NCBI RefSeq assembly: GCF_964340395.1
Contig: NC_135570.1
Coordinates: 2,093,501-2,157,500, forward strand
Reading direction: 5' to 3'
DNA length: 64,000 nucleotides
DNA from: Glandiceps talaboti
Taxonomy: Eukaryota; Hemichordata; Enteropneusta; Spengelidae
Shown: positions 25,625 to 38,000 of the stretch, piece by piece
Numbering within the stretch: position 1 is the first letter of the stretch
How the letters are laid out: every line of letters starts with the position of its first letter
The notes under the pieces: model-generated
What the model was told of the DNA's origin: nothing
The model's input: only the letters and a program-made list of their open reading frames with translations
Databases searched by the model: none
Position numbers and translations under genes: made by a program

Positions 25625-25699
<75 letters not shown>
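25465..25699. repeat. (AC)n and (GATT)n microsatellites
   Basis: (AC)n from 25465 to 25534, then unique DNA, then (GATT)n from about 25607 to 25699. Confidence 0.96.
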
Positions 25700-25701
<2 letters not shown>

Positions 25702-26330
25702 AAATTGTGTGCATAGCCATTAAGGCATTTGGTTAGTCGTTAAGAGTAAATAGTAACCGTAATTCATCGAGCAGTAACGTACATCTACTGGTATAGGCTC
25801 ATTCTCATTTAGACCTACGATAAAACATTGCTTGGCTAATGTTCCACCTGCGCTCCGACTGGCAAAGTCGCCTTAATTGTGCTCTTGTTAGTCGTGAAAA
25901 GTAGAGGGAACCGCTTTTCACATATGACGTATAAAACTGAATGAGTTCGGAGTCTACAATGTATGTCGAAGACCAACACCGTTGACAGCTTCAGCAAGAT
26001 GAAATTGATATCATCAACGATAAGAGAACATGGAAACAAGAATGACATATCTTAATTAAAACAAATGTACCAGATTCTTACTATTCACTATCTATTTGCT
26101 AACGTTAAAAAACTTAGTCCATTTAATCATACAATTACGGTTTTTTCACATTTTAAAAATAGGGCGATACATACTTCATGTATATCCCCTGCTTACAAAC
26201 ACGAAAATAGCTTCTGATTATTTTAAGTCGACTGTATATCACCATGGTAACATAATGTGTTGTGAGATATAACTATTGGTGTATTTACTATTCTTTGATA
26301 TTGGTCGAGCGACAGAGACAGATACATATT

Positions 26331-26383
26331 AAGAGACAGAGAGACAGAGAGAGACAGACAGACAGAAACAGAGAGAGAGAGAT

Positions 26384-26426
<43 letters not shown>

Positions 26427-26449
26427 GAGGGAGAGTGAAAGAGAGAGAA
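26331..26449. repeat. (GA)n/(GACA)n purine-rich repeat
   Basis: Mixed AGAG and GACA blocks, the longest a run of GACA from about 26390 to 26426. Confidence 0.94.
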
Positions 26450-28428
26450 ATTGTCAAAATATAAGATAACAAAGCTATTAAAGTCGTCATCGTTTAATTT
26501 TAAGTATTTTATAAGGAGATACCAATTATCATCTTGAATTCATTGCGATTTATTCACATTGACCTTTGAAAACTCTTATAGAGTTCTAACATTTCATACG
26601 TGTTTTATATTACAATGTTCGTCTACTAATAATGTGCCCTTTATCGGCGACATATTCGACTACATTTTGTTCTGAATCTTTTATAAATGTGACGTGATTA
26701 AAAAGACAATTTTGAAAGTGTGTACAAAATGTTTGACCTTTCTGAAAAGCTATCAAAACTACTCTACTAATAAAAAACCAAGCCTTCACTCAACATTCAA
26801 ACTTGCCACTACACTACCTACAGATAATAATCACCATTAATTAACATGTACAATGTCTTACCATAAATGAATGACCAAGTTTTACTGAATATATCTTTGG
26901 TTATTGGATGAAAACAATGTTCCAGTTGCATGTTTAAAGTCCAACGGTGTATAAGTAGTTGTAGGTACATGGCTATCCTTTGCCCAACAAGTACACTCAG
27001 ACTTGCCAGCATATTTCAACTGACAAATCCATGTATACGCTAACGATGTAACAAAGTAAATTTAGACTATCCTCCATTTCCAATAATTCTTGACAGTTTG
27101 TTTCCATTTGTTGGATGTTAAAAATTGATTTTATATTTCATAGTGTTACACACTCGTCCTTAAGAAGGGAAATCAAAGCGAGATCTCGACAATTGATAAA
27201 AACATAAACCTAAATTTCCTGGCCTGCTCCCAGTTGGCCGATGAGTGAGGGCGCCCCGCCACAAGGTTCGACTACATTTTAGGTATCTGAGTAAAATAGT
27301 AAGTCATTGATAATTTAAAGAACTTTACGTGGTCATACTATGAAGCATTGATCATGAAACAGCCCATAGCATATAAAAAAATCAACCATACTTGCATACG
27401 TTGAGGGCGTCCTGCATCCAGTCCATCGCGATCACCCTGTATCTTGTTCTTAATGTCTACACTGTCCTAAAAGGTATTAATTGTTACCTCCATTAGTCGG
27501 ATCAGTGGATGTTTACACTCGCGGTGTAATGCGTTAATTTGGGCAAATATTGAGTTTGTTCTAGCAAGCTACTAATTAATGCAAAGCTGATAAACTCAGA
27601 TAAGACAGTGATATCAGATAGGAAATAGAAAGAAAAATCAGTGAGAGGAAACAGTATTTAAAACTGTATTTGAAATATACAAAAAATAATATTAGAAATC
27701 CGGAAAATCGCGAGAACAAAATTGATAATTTGTCCTTTTTCCTGTGTTAATATGATAAACCTGGAGAATGTATATGAATTAAAAATGAAACATTGGGAGA
27801 GTGAAAAGAATTGTATTATCATTCTAGTTCTGATTTCTAGTCAAAGGGAGTTACTATTGATTTGAATTGTAATCGACGTTATATGTCTAAGGAATATAAT
27901 CAACATAGATTAAGGTAAAGCCGAGACAAAAAGTCTAAAAACAAAATTCTGTTAGTTTGGGGGTTGGGGGATTGAACTATCCTACAAAAATGATGTTACC
28001 TTTTTTTGGAATCTGTTTTCTACCCCTAAACCCAAATATTTCTTTTGAGTTAAAATGTATAGACATATTTACCAGGTTATAAATTCGTATGGACTTTTAA
28101 TTTATAACTTATCATGCTGACAGTGAGGGCGCTGTGACTAGTTGTTGTAAAATCATAGTTCCAATTCCTAATTTGTATTGACAACTCAAGTGTCAACTCT
28201 CCGAACTTAAAAATTATCATGGAATTTGTGCGGGATGCGAGGTCGGCAATTCTTAGAATGACGCGAGATGTTTGGTCAGCGTCACGGTTGCATATGGAAA
28301 TATTACTATCCTCTCCAGCATAGCATGAGGGAAAGCGTTTATGAAGATGTCATATCATGATATATTTGAAGCACTGATAGACTTGCTCAACTTTATGGGA
28401 TTATTCATAAAGTGTGTCATCAAATATA

Positions 28429-28528
<100 letters not shown>

Positions 28529-29147
28529 AAAAAAAATTTTATTGGGGGGGGGGGGTAAGCCTTGACATTAAGCTGTTCTCCTACGTGTTAAAATATCATA
28601 TTATTGAGTATCATATATAGGATATATTGTATTCTATGACGATACTTACGATACCATAGATATAGACTGATATCATATATAAAATTACGAGTGTTACCAG
28701 TGTGGTGCATGCACACTGGTCGCATCGATTGACAAGAATTGATTACCTAATGGCAATGATACGCTGTAATATTATCTTCAAAATGTCATATCATACTTTA
28801 TGTATATCAATGTTGCCTAATTAGTAGTACTAGTAATTCTGGTGATAGTAGTAGACGATGTATACAGTAGGAGGTTAAGTTTTCAACAACCAACACATGG
28901 ACCAAATTCCACATTCAGAAAATCCACTCCCGATCTTTCAGATACAGGGCATCCGAAGTTGCAAATAGTCCATCACTCTAATGCCCTACACCACAATCCA
29001 CTCCCGATCTTTCAGATACAGGGAATCTCTCACTCTTGTTTCGTATGTTCTGATTTTTGATTTAATGTACTTTTATTTTCAATTTAGATTATATCTTGTT
29101 CGTGTATATGTAATTAATGCATTGCATGTTTATCGCAATTGCCACAT

Positions 29148-29148
29148 A

Positions 29149-29195
<47 letters not shown>

Positions 29196-29213
29196 ATACA
29201 AATAAATAAATAC
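29148..29213. repeat. (AAAT)n tract
   Basis: About 16 AAAT units with one AC interruption; may be a retroposon tail. Confidence 0.96.
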
Positions 29214-30103
29214 GTAAATTTATAACATAAATAAATGCAAGTATATAAGGAATGCTGATTTACCAGAAAAACGTGACGTGGCGTTGAGGGCGCTGTATAT
29301 AAAGTTAGACACGGCCTTTATGACACTAATTTGTATTATATACCTTCAATAATTATATAAACATAATCACTGGCGATTTTTAAGAAAACAAAGTTAATGG
29401 CTCGTACATGTGGGGCTACATTTGAATTTGAAGTATACGAGGCACTTTAATTTGCCAAAGACAAATACGATGGTTATTTTGTCTGTTCGTTGAAGGATTC
29501 GTGGAAGGAGAAATGGTTACTATTCACATAAATAAAGTTTTGTATTCTCGATACTCTAGGCTATAGTTTGTATTGTCCATGACAATGCCGTTTTTTAAAA
29601 GATGAGTAATGCCAGACGAAGGAAACGTAACACTTGTCGACGGAAGGTGATACGAAGAGGATTCTAATATTAGAGAACGTGACATCGTAGGAATTATCAG
29701 CACACAGTTGTTCTAATTAGTTAGGTCATTATATTTTTATTCGTCGTGATCTTATCAAACAAGAAATCTAAAAGTATACTTGTCGAGACGAATAAGTCTT
29801 ACGGCGTTCACGCATGTTTATTATGTCAGGTGCATCTTGGAAAGCCACGAAATCAAAACTCCCTCACAATTTGATAGCTCAGTGTGTAGCCATAACCATG
29901 GAGTCAGTCTGTCTGCCAACTACAAGCAAACCTATAATCTCTTTGCACTAGTGCATCTACCTTAAAACCTTTCTTGCAACTGAATATAAACCCACACTCC
30001 ATAGACAACAGTTAAAATCTCCCAGACATATTCTAGTAACCAATTCTCCTTTATTTTATCTTGCTCCACACCTTATTAAGTAAACAATGTTTGAAGTGGC
30101 AAA

Positions 30104-30198
30104 TATGTATGTATGTGTGTGTATGTATGTATGTATGTATGTATGTATGTATGTATGTATGTATGTATGTATGTATGTATGTATGTATGTATGTATGT

Positions 30199-30267
<69 letters not shown>

Positions 30268-30329
30268 TGTATGTATGTATGTATGTGGGTGGGTGGGTGG
30301 GTGGGTAGGTACGTAGGTAGGTAGGTAGG

Positions 30330-30368
<39 letters not shown>

Positions 30369-30502
30369 ATGTATGTATGTATGTATGTATGTATGTATGT
30401 ATGTATGTATGTATGTATGCATGCATGCATGCATGCATGCATGCATGCATGCATGCATGTATGTAGGTAGGTAGGTAGGTAGGTAGGTAGGTAGGTAGGT
30501 AG

Positions 30503-30534
<32 letters not shown>

Positions 30535-30660
30535 ATGTATGTATGTATGTATGTATGTATGTATGTATGTATGTATGTATGTATGTATCCATGCATGCAG
30601 GTGTGTAGGTAAGTAGGTAGGTAGGTAGGTAGGGATGGGTGGATGGATGTGTGTACGTAC
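30104..30660. repeat. 550 bp compound tetranucleotide array
   Basis: Successive blocks: TATG, TG, TATG, GGTG, GTAG, TG, TATG, ATGC, AGGT, TG, TATG, ATGC, AGGT, ending with ACGT. Nearly all blocks keep 4-base periodicity. Open frames of up to 203 codons on the - strand (HTYI-, PTYL-type repeats) are products of this array. Confidence 0.97.
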
Positions 30661-32035
30661 ATACGTACGTATATGTGTTTTTATGTAATCGTGAGTGTAG
30701 GTGAGAGTTTCATGATGTACGTATTGATTGATAGATGTTTTGTAATGACTTGATTATGAGAACTAATAAGGAGGCGTCGAATTAAGGCTGCTGTACAAAC
30801 AGTTTGGACAATCGATCACCTAAATCGATGTGGAAAGTCGACGTTACTGTCAGGTCTTAAACGCAAAGTTCAATATCCTCATTTGAGGAAAATCACAGCT
30901 ACAATATGTCTTTAAGTTTCAAATGGTCCCTATTTTAGACTTGTTTGTACGAAATGAGATCAACTCATACGAGTACACTAAGTTAAGTTAGCGTTGTCAA
31001 TAAATGGCGAGTGTAATTTTCTTCTCTTCCACTTCCCAATCATGTTAATGTCGCAATGTCAGAACTCATTTGGGTATGCAGCGTAAAGTTTATAAGAACG
31101 GATATTAAACATTATCATTTGGATAATTGGAAATGTCTGACTAGTCACATTGAAGAAATCTACTTAGATGAAACAAAAACTATCTAAAGAGGTTGAACAC
31201 TCCCTCAGTACTACTTGGGTCTAATCCACTGTCACGGTGGTGGACAGAAGTCCTGCTAAACATGACTCGTGTCACCATTTGAGAAATTGCCGTGTAAATA
31301 TCTTGTAATTTACAACTCAATAAAAGAAGTCATCTGGAACCAAATGGCTGGACAATTTATTCCAACATCATTCCCAGCTGTGACAGATCAAGTGCTTTCC
31401 GAGTAATAACGTATTCCATGACTGCATCTCCTATTTGTAAAGAACACGATGACCTTATAAGCCAGACAAACAGTATATTCTTTAATACCCAGAATGGATT
31501 TCCTTATTTTCGATTGACATGTTTCCATGTTATCAGTGCGAAGATTGGGAATACAATACTTTTTGACAGTATATGAAAATCTCTACTTTAAATCTTCAAA
31601 GGCGGAAACTGTCATAGATTTGATTTAAATTTGTTTATAAGCAGGCAAGTAAGTAATCGAAAGATGGTCAAGAATACTGTACAGATTAGAAAGCCGGGGT
31701 ATAATACGTGACGTAATCTAATAGTGACACTACTTTTCAGAGCGTTTTGATAATTTTGAAGCAATCCATATCTACTTTGGACGTTCAAGTACGAGTCGTT
31801 ACATTACAATAATACATATTCAAACTTTCAAGAACGTCGTTACATGTCACATCAGCTAATTATTGAAATAAAATGTACTGTTCATGATTGTCCAAAAACA
31901 TGGTACAAAGATTCAATTAATACTGCTTTATTAGCAAAATGTGTATTCAAGGGAAATGACATTCCAAGGAATTTTCATAAACTTTGGGTTCTTAAGAGTC
32001 ATTTATGGATTCAAATCACATCTAATGAATAATTT
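30661..32035. other. Gene-free unique DNA
   Basis: No recognisable frame, repeat or RNA seen. Confidence 0.4.
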
Positions 32036-32298
32036 CGCGATCACCAAAACACACCAAATTGAATCTCTATTTCAAAAGAGTTGCCTTAAAGGACATAGCA
32101 AACATACATATTTATTAGATGCACACTGAATATTCATGACTAGTAGTCTAAATGTAATAAGCACTTAAAAGTCACGAATATTTAGTGTGCATCTAATAAA
32201 TATGTATGTCTGTTATTAAAGTCCCATGAGGCAATGCTGGGCCAGTGTAAGAACAATAAAGGTGAAAGAGTTTCTATTGGTATTCCTTGGTGATCGTG
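32036..32298. mobile_element. Foldback (near-palindromic) element
   Basis: Inner arms 32102-32141 and 32170-32209 are complementary at 38 of 40 positions across a 28-base loop. Complementarity continues outward in degraded form to GATCACCAA at 32039-32047 and TTGGTGATC at 32287-32295. Overall about 263 bp with no coding capacity, fitting a non-autonomous foldback transposon. Two ~62-codon frames inside are chance. Confidence 0.65.
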
Positions 32299-32564
32299 CA
32301 ATATATATATGTGATGTGAAATCATGAAATGACTCTCCACAATCCAATGTTTATGTAAATATACCTATTTCCTAGAGTGGCGCTCTCCTTTAAGTCATTG
32401 TACCATACTGAATAACGATTAGTTCCTTCTTATACAAAGAATGGTGAAAGGAAATTGGTCGACTTGGTTTCGCCGCTGTATTTGAGTTGCTTTTTTTGAA
32501 CATCATCCAATTTCACTAATACATAACTGGCCATAAGAATTAATTGAAATTTTAGTAAACTATT

Positions 32565-33054
32565 GGTACTACCAAACCATAGCGGCTATATAGTTTCGAT
32601 TTGACAGCATGATGTTACTACCAAACCAGAGTGGCTATAGACTTTCAATTTGACAGCATGAAGTTACTACCAAACCAGAGAGGCTATAGAGTTTAGGTTT
32701 TACAGCATTATGTTACTACCAAACCAGAGTGGCTATAGACTTCCAATTTGAGAGCATGATGTTACTACCAAATCAGAGTGGCTACAGAGTTTCGATTTGA
32801 CAGCGTGATGTTACTACCAAACCAGAGTGGCCATAGACTTTCAATATGGCAGCATGATGTTACTACCAAACCAGAGTGGCTATAGAGTTTCGGTTTTCCA
32901 GCATGATGTTACTACCAAATCAGAGTGACTATAGACTTTCAATTTGACAGCATGATGTTACTACCAAACCAGAGTGACTATAGACTTTCAATTAGACAGC
33001 ATGATGTTACTACCAAACCAGAGTGACTATAGAGTTTCAATTAGACAGCATGGT
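32565..33054. repeat. 10 x 49 bp minisatellite with alternating unit types
   Basis: Units start at 32565, 32614, 32663, 32712, 32761, 32810, 32859, 32908, 32957 and 33006, an exact 49-base step without indels. Each carries GTTACTACCAAACCAGAGTG or a near variant. Units 1-8 alternate between AGTTT and ACTTT/ACTTC in the second half, so the recent unit was a 98 bp dimer. Confidence 0.97.
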
Positions 33055-33248
33055 GTTTTTATATCTCACACTAGGTGTTCAGTTACAAATAACATAAAAC
33101 AAAATACAGATGATGATAGCGCACCCGCATATAAAGTGATACATTTTATCTCACACTGAACACAACTCAACATTACTGCCAGATGAAACAAGGAAGATTC
33201 AAACACAAAACTGTTTATTTATATTCACGGTAAGGTACAATGTTACTG

Positions 33249-33301
33249 TTACATTTCATGTGCATGCGCAGTATGATTACATTTCATGTGCATGCGCAGT
33301 A
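33249..33301. repeat. 28 bp tandem duplication with GCATGCGCA
   Basis: Two copies (33249 and 33277) of a 25-base unit containing CATGTGCATGCGCAGTA, three bases apart. The core resembles half of a TGCGCATGCGCA (NRF1-like) site. Confidence 0.9.
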
Positions 33302-34820
33302 CCTACATTCTGTGCAATTCGTAACGAAAAGAACGCTGTGGGAGATTTAAACAACACCGTGCAGCTCAAGTGAAATTCTGTAGTCTTTTGGTTCACTTAC
33401 TATACATTAATCCACTAAGTATAGCCTTCATATCTACCATGGCATAGAAACCGTCAAAATTAATACTGCCGTAAATATCAAATTCAATGCTGTCAATGTC
33501 TATTTCTGTACTACTTTTAATAAGCCATAGAAAAGCATACAGTCATAGGGTATTCAAATCATGAAAGTTGTAATTTAGGTTTTAATTAATTGCAACTTGT
33601 CAGAAAGAATCGACGGCTATTAATCATTTTACGTCAATAAAACATTCGATTTATTTACTTCTGGTCAGCTTGTGTTTCCCATTTTGAATATAATTATTTG
33701 GGATATACATATTAACATAACTATTAGTTACTTATTGTACCTAACAGAAATGTACTCTGTCAATTACTAAATACATCACCATAATGTGTCAAGGTATACT
33801 GCAACTTACAAAGAGAGCTAGCCTTAAGACCGTAGCAATATATTTTATATGCAGTGTCATTTCACAACCTTGGCATAAGTTACATTAGCTGTACTAAAAT
33901 CCCCACGGAATCCATGTATCAAGAAGTTGTTACCATCCTGTGATCATCAGACCATAATAAAAGACTATTCTACACCAGTTCACGCACAGCAAGACATTCT
34001 TTGTTTTTGTTGTTGGGGATTTTACAATATGATTTTACCAAAGGTATCTAGTAAATCACAGAAGCAAGTTCCTTATATCTTGAGTGTTTCTATTTGTTGG
34101 CCTTACGCCCAGGAGATTTGCAGAAATCGCTTGCATTGACGTCGTTGTCTCGACACATTCATACCGAGTTACAGGAGATTTATTATCCGTCATCCCCTTA
34201 GGCTCGTTTGGGAAAGGTACAGCGGGCCATATTGCACGGATTAGGTTATATTGCCTTAGTAGTAAAACTGAAATCTTTGTTAATTTTTATGAGTACAGTA
34301 ATGAAATGTGCTGGCAACCGCTCAGAAACAGCTTGGTTTGACCCGTCACGGGGTATTTAAGTCAGCATACGTGTTTCACATCACACACTATAAACTACTA
34401 TTTACCTTTATATATATTCTACAGAGAGTTTACAGCCATCTTTCTCTACATTTATAAAAGTTTCATGGTCAACTTGAAACTTGAAATAGTTAGGTAAGAT
34501 TCAGTTTGTATCATGCCTTTTAAGTCGATTTCCACATTAAAGTGAGTGTAATAGAGTATTGAAAGGTATGTGAATACACAGTTTCAAGGTGATCCTTATG
34601 TCAACACGATGTTTTCATTACACTTAAAATGACGTCATCGAAGTGTTCATTTCTTATATTCTGAAGTACATACATTTAATGGCAACATCTTCTTTTCAAT
34701 AGTCAATCTGAGAGAAAACATAAAAAGCACCATTCTAACACAACGAATAACAAAGTATTGATTATTGTTTTGATAACGTAATATATGTTTGCATTTCCCC
34801 TGTCTGTTCGTCTGTCTGTA

Positions 34821-34856
<36 letters not shown>

Positions 34857-35576
34857 CGACCGTCCCATTTCACGTATTTTCTGTATCTTTTCTCGATCTA
34901 CCCGTAGGTGCTCTGTCAGTTGGTCGTTTAGTCGGTAACGTTTATGTCTTTTCTGAGTATCTCTTTTATGTCTTTCAGTGTCAGTGTTCAAGGCAAAAGG
35001 GTGATTATTATTCAAAATAAGATTTGAAACGTTAGGAAGGTCAAACGGTCTAACGCGCAGACGTGCTACAATCCTCACAATTTTAATTTCTGGTTAATAC
35101 ACATTCTTTTAAATTGAACTAAAATATACAATCCCACTTGCTTGCAACCAGATTTAGATTTAATCAAATAACTCAATTATCAAAGGTGAAATGTTCAAGG
35201 CGAAAAATTTCCGTCTGCTTGGCTATTTTGTAGGTACTCAAATATCAAATTCTGGTAAAATGTAGTGAACACGATCACTTCAAAATAGGAAAACTGCATT
35301 ATGTTGAATACTAGAAGCACTGAGATATAAAATAGTCTACATATATTGTTAATACTGGCATGGTATGGACAATAGATCTTGATATGACATCTGAGAACTT
35401 GGACGGTTAATATCATTTTATATTTGACATCATAGTGCTTAGGCACTATTATAGAAAAAAAACATCTACATGTAAATATAATAAATACAGTTCTTGTTAT
35501 GATTGGTAATATTGTTTAATTTAATGGTTACACCATTATTGAGGATTATTGTTAGCCGTACGTTCAGTATCACTTC
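33302..35576. other. Gene-free DNA with a (TCTG)n tract
   Basis: No supported gene. A (TCTG)n run spans about 34801-34856; frames over it are repeat artefacts. Confidence 0.4.
34801..34856. repeat. (TCTG)n microsatellite
   Basis: About 12 TCTG units with early variants. Confidence 0.95.
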
Positions 35577-36206
35577 CAGTCAATAGCTGGTGGCAAATGT
35601 TAACCGGTAAGTGCCTGCCAGTCAATAGCTGGAGGCAAATGTTAACCGCTTAGTGCCTGCCAGTCAATAGCTGGTGGCAAATGTTAACCACTTAGTGCCT
35701 GCCAGTCAATAGCTGGTGGCAAATGTTAACCGCTTAGTGCCTGCCAGTCAATAGTTGGTGGCAAATGTTAACCGCTTAGTGCCTGCCAGTCAATAGCTGG
35801 TGATAAATGTTAACCGCTTAGTGCCTGCCAGTCAATAGCTGGTGGCAAATGTTAACCGCTTAGTGCCTGCCAGTCAATAGCTGTAGGCAAATGTTAACTG
35901 CTTCGTGCCTGCCAGTCAATAGCTGGAGGCAAATGTTAACCGTTTAGTGCCTGTCAGTCAATAGCTGGTGGCAAATGTTAACCGCTAAGTGCCTGGCAGT
36001 CAATAGCTGGTGGCAAATGTTAACCGCTTAGTGCCTGCCAGTCAATAGCTGGTGGCAAATGTTAACCGCTTAGTGCCTGTCAGTCAATAGCTGGTGGCAA
36101 ATGTTAACCACTTAGTGCCTGCCAGTCAATAGCTGGAGGCAAATGTTAACCGCTTAGTGCCTACCAGTCAATAGCTGGTGGCAAATGTTAACCACTTATT
36201 GACAAT
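35577..36206. repeat. 15 x 42 bp minisatellite
   Basis: CAGTCAATAGCTGG recurs every 42 bases from 35577 to 36165, fifteen times with no indel. Units also share GGCAAATGTTAACC and TTAGTGCCTGC; variation is by scattered substitutions. CCAG...CTGG within each unit could form a short hairpin. Confidence 0.98.
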
Positions 36207-36944
36207 CGACGCTAATGAACAATGTACAATGTCTAGTTATTGGTACGATAACAATTTTCAATGAATACATTTTTGGTTGTCTGATTGAAACAAAAATGAT
36301 ACAGCATCAATAAAGGGAATTTGAACTAATGAGCCGTTTGTTGTTGGATCTGGCAGAAGCTGTTGGGGAACATTATTAGGTCACTATAAATCACTGACTT
36401 AAGTACTACAATACTAAGGGTAGAATAGTACCCATCGACTTCAACCAGTTGATGATAATTGTAATTTGCATGGCTAACAGCGTCATGATTTGTAAAAGTG
36501 TGTTCTAAATTCAGAACTGCAACATTGATTTGCTATCTATCATTCTGTTGACTGCAATTAATTATAGTCACCATAAATTACAATTGAACAAATAACAAAA
36601 GTCTATAGATTTGCATAAGCTCCGCCCATAAACTATTATTAGCATTCAGCAGAAGTTACAATATATAAAATGCTAACGGTCAGTCAACAACAAAATGAAT
36701 AGTTTTCCGCATAACTGAAACTGAACGAATCGATTTCGTAGAATCTCAATTTGATTGTGACGTATTTAGTAAAAATGATAAGACAATAAACTGCTAGAAC
36801 TCTATATGATATTAGGTTGTGTAATCAAATGGCATAAATGAATTAGTTCAAATTACTATATTTACAGTATGGTAGGGAATTACATATACTCTGTCTCTGT
36901 CTATCTGTCTCTCCCCCCTCTCTCCACCCCGCTCTCTCTGCCTT

Positions 36945-37014
<70 letters not shown>

Positions 37015-37299
37015 CTCCCTTCCCACCCCCTCTATAGCTATCTCTCCCTCCTCCTCATCTCTCTCTCCTTCTCCTCCTCCGCCTCCTCCTCCTCCTCCCC
37101 ATCCTAGTTCACATCGTTAATTATCACATATCATACAATTAGAAGGAGTAAGATAATAAATTACACCCTGGTTATTGATAAGTCATGACAATCTACAAGG
37201 ATATTAAGGTGTATATACTATAGTCGCTTTTTCTTCGGTTATAATTATTGACTGCACGGTGGAATGGCTAAATGCCTGTAGCACTGAGTTTGGATGTCA

Positions 37300-37304
<5 letters not shown>
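36207..37304. other. Gene-free DNA with a long pyrimidine tract
   Basis: Unique AT-rich sequence to about 36890, then a CT-rich tract to about 37105. No gene seen. Confidence 0.4.
36891..37105. repeat. Near-pure polypyrimidine tract, (CT)n core
   Basis: About 215 bases almost wholly C and T on the + strand: mixed CT, an uninterrupted (CT)n from about 36947 to 37012, then TCC repeats. Confidence 0.95.
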
Positions 37305-37493
<189 letters not shown>

Positions 37494-37932
37494 TCGGTGA
37501 GTCCTACGCATGCAAATCAAAATGTAGACTGTACATTGTTGAATGTATGTTTTCGCGATTAAAAAAACATCACGGTAGGTTATCGAAGCCCACATTCAGT
37601 TAGTTTTTTTATTTGCCACTGGAGTACATCTCCTTGAAAGTAACTAACACCATGTCTTCTGGTGTACTTCAACACTAACGTGCTGATTCGTTGATTACAA
37701 ATCGATATCACATAGCCCAGGGCTGGTAAGTGTCTACTCCCTCGACAGAGACTCTGCCGTATCGTATTATAGGTAAGAAACTGCGATACAAATAACTCGG
37801 ATGTTGCCTTATGGATGCGGTTGAACACAAATTGGAGTTTTCTAAGATTACCTTGAAAAGAGTTGACATAATCGATTCATTCTCATTTAATGTATTCATT
37901 TTACCTCCTGTAAGGGGACGTCGTGTCATTGT

Positions 37933-37999
<67 letters not shown>

Positions 38000-38000
38000 G
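37933..38000. repeat. (TCTG)n microsatellite
   Basis: 17 uninterrupted TCTG units. Confidence 0.97.

Noticed and set aside
30051-30662. 203- and 178-codon frames on the - strand and overlapping + frames
   Set aside because: Products of the compound tetranucleotide array; no unique domain.
34647-35078. 143-codon - strand frame with a DRQT repeat
   Set aside because: Runs through (TCTG)n; flanking residues match no family I know and there are no splice or start signals.
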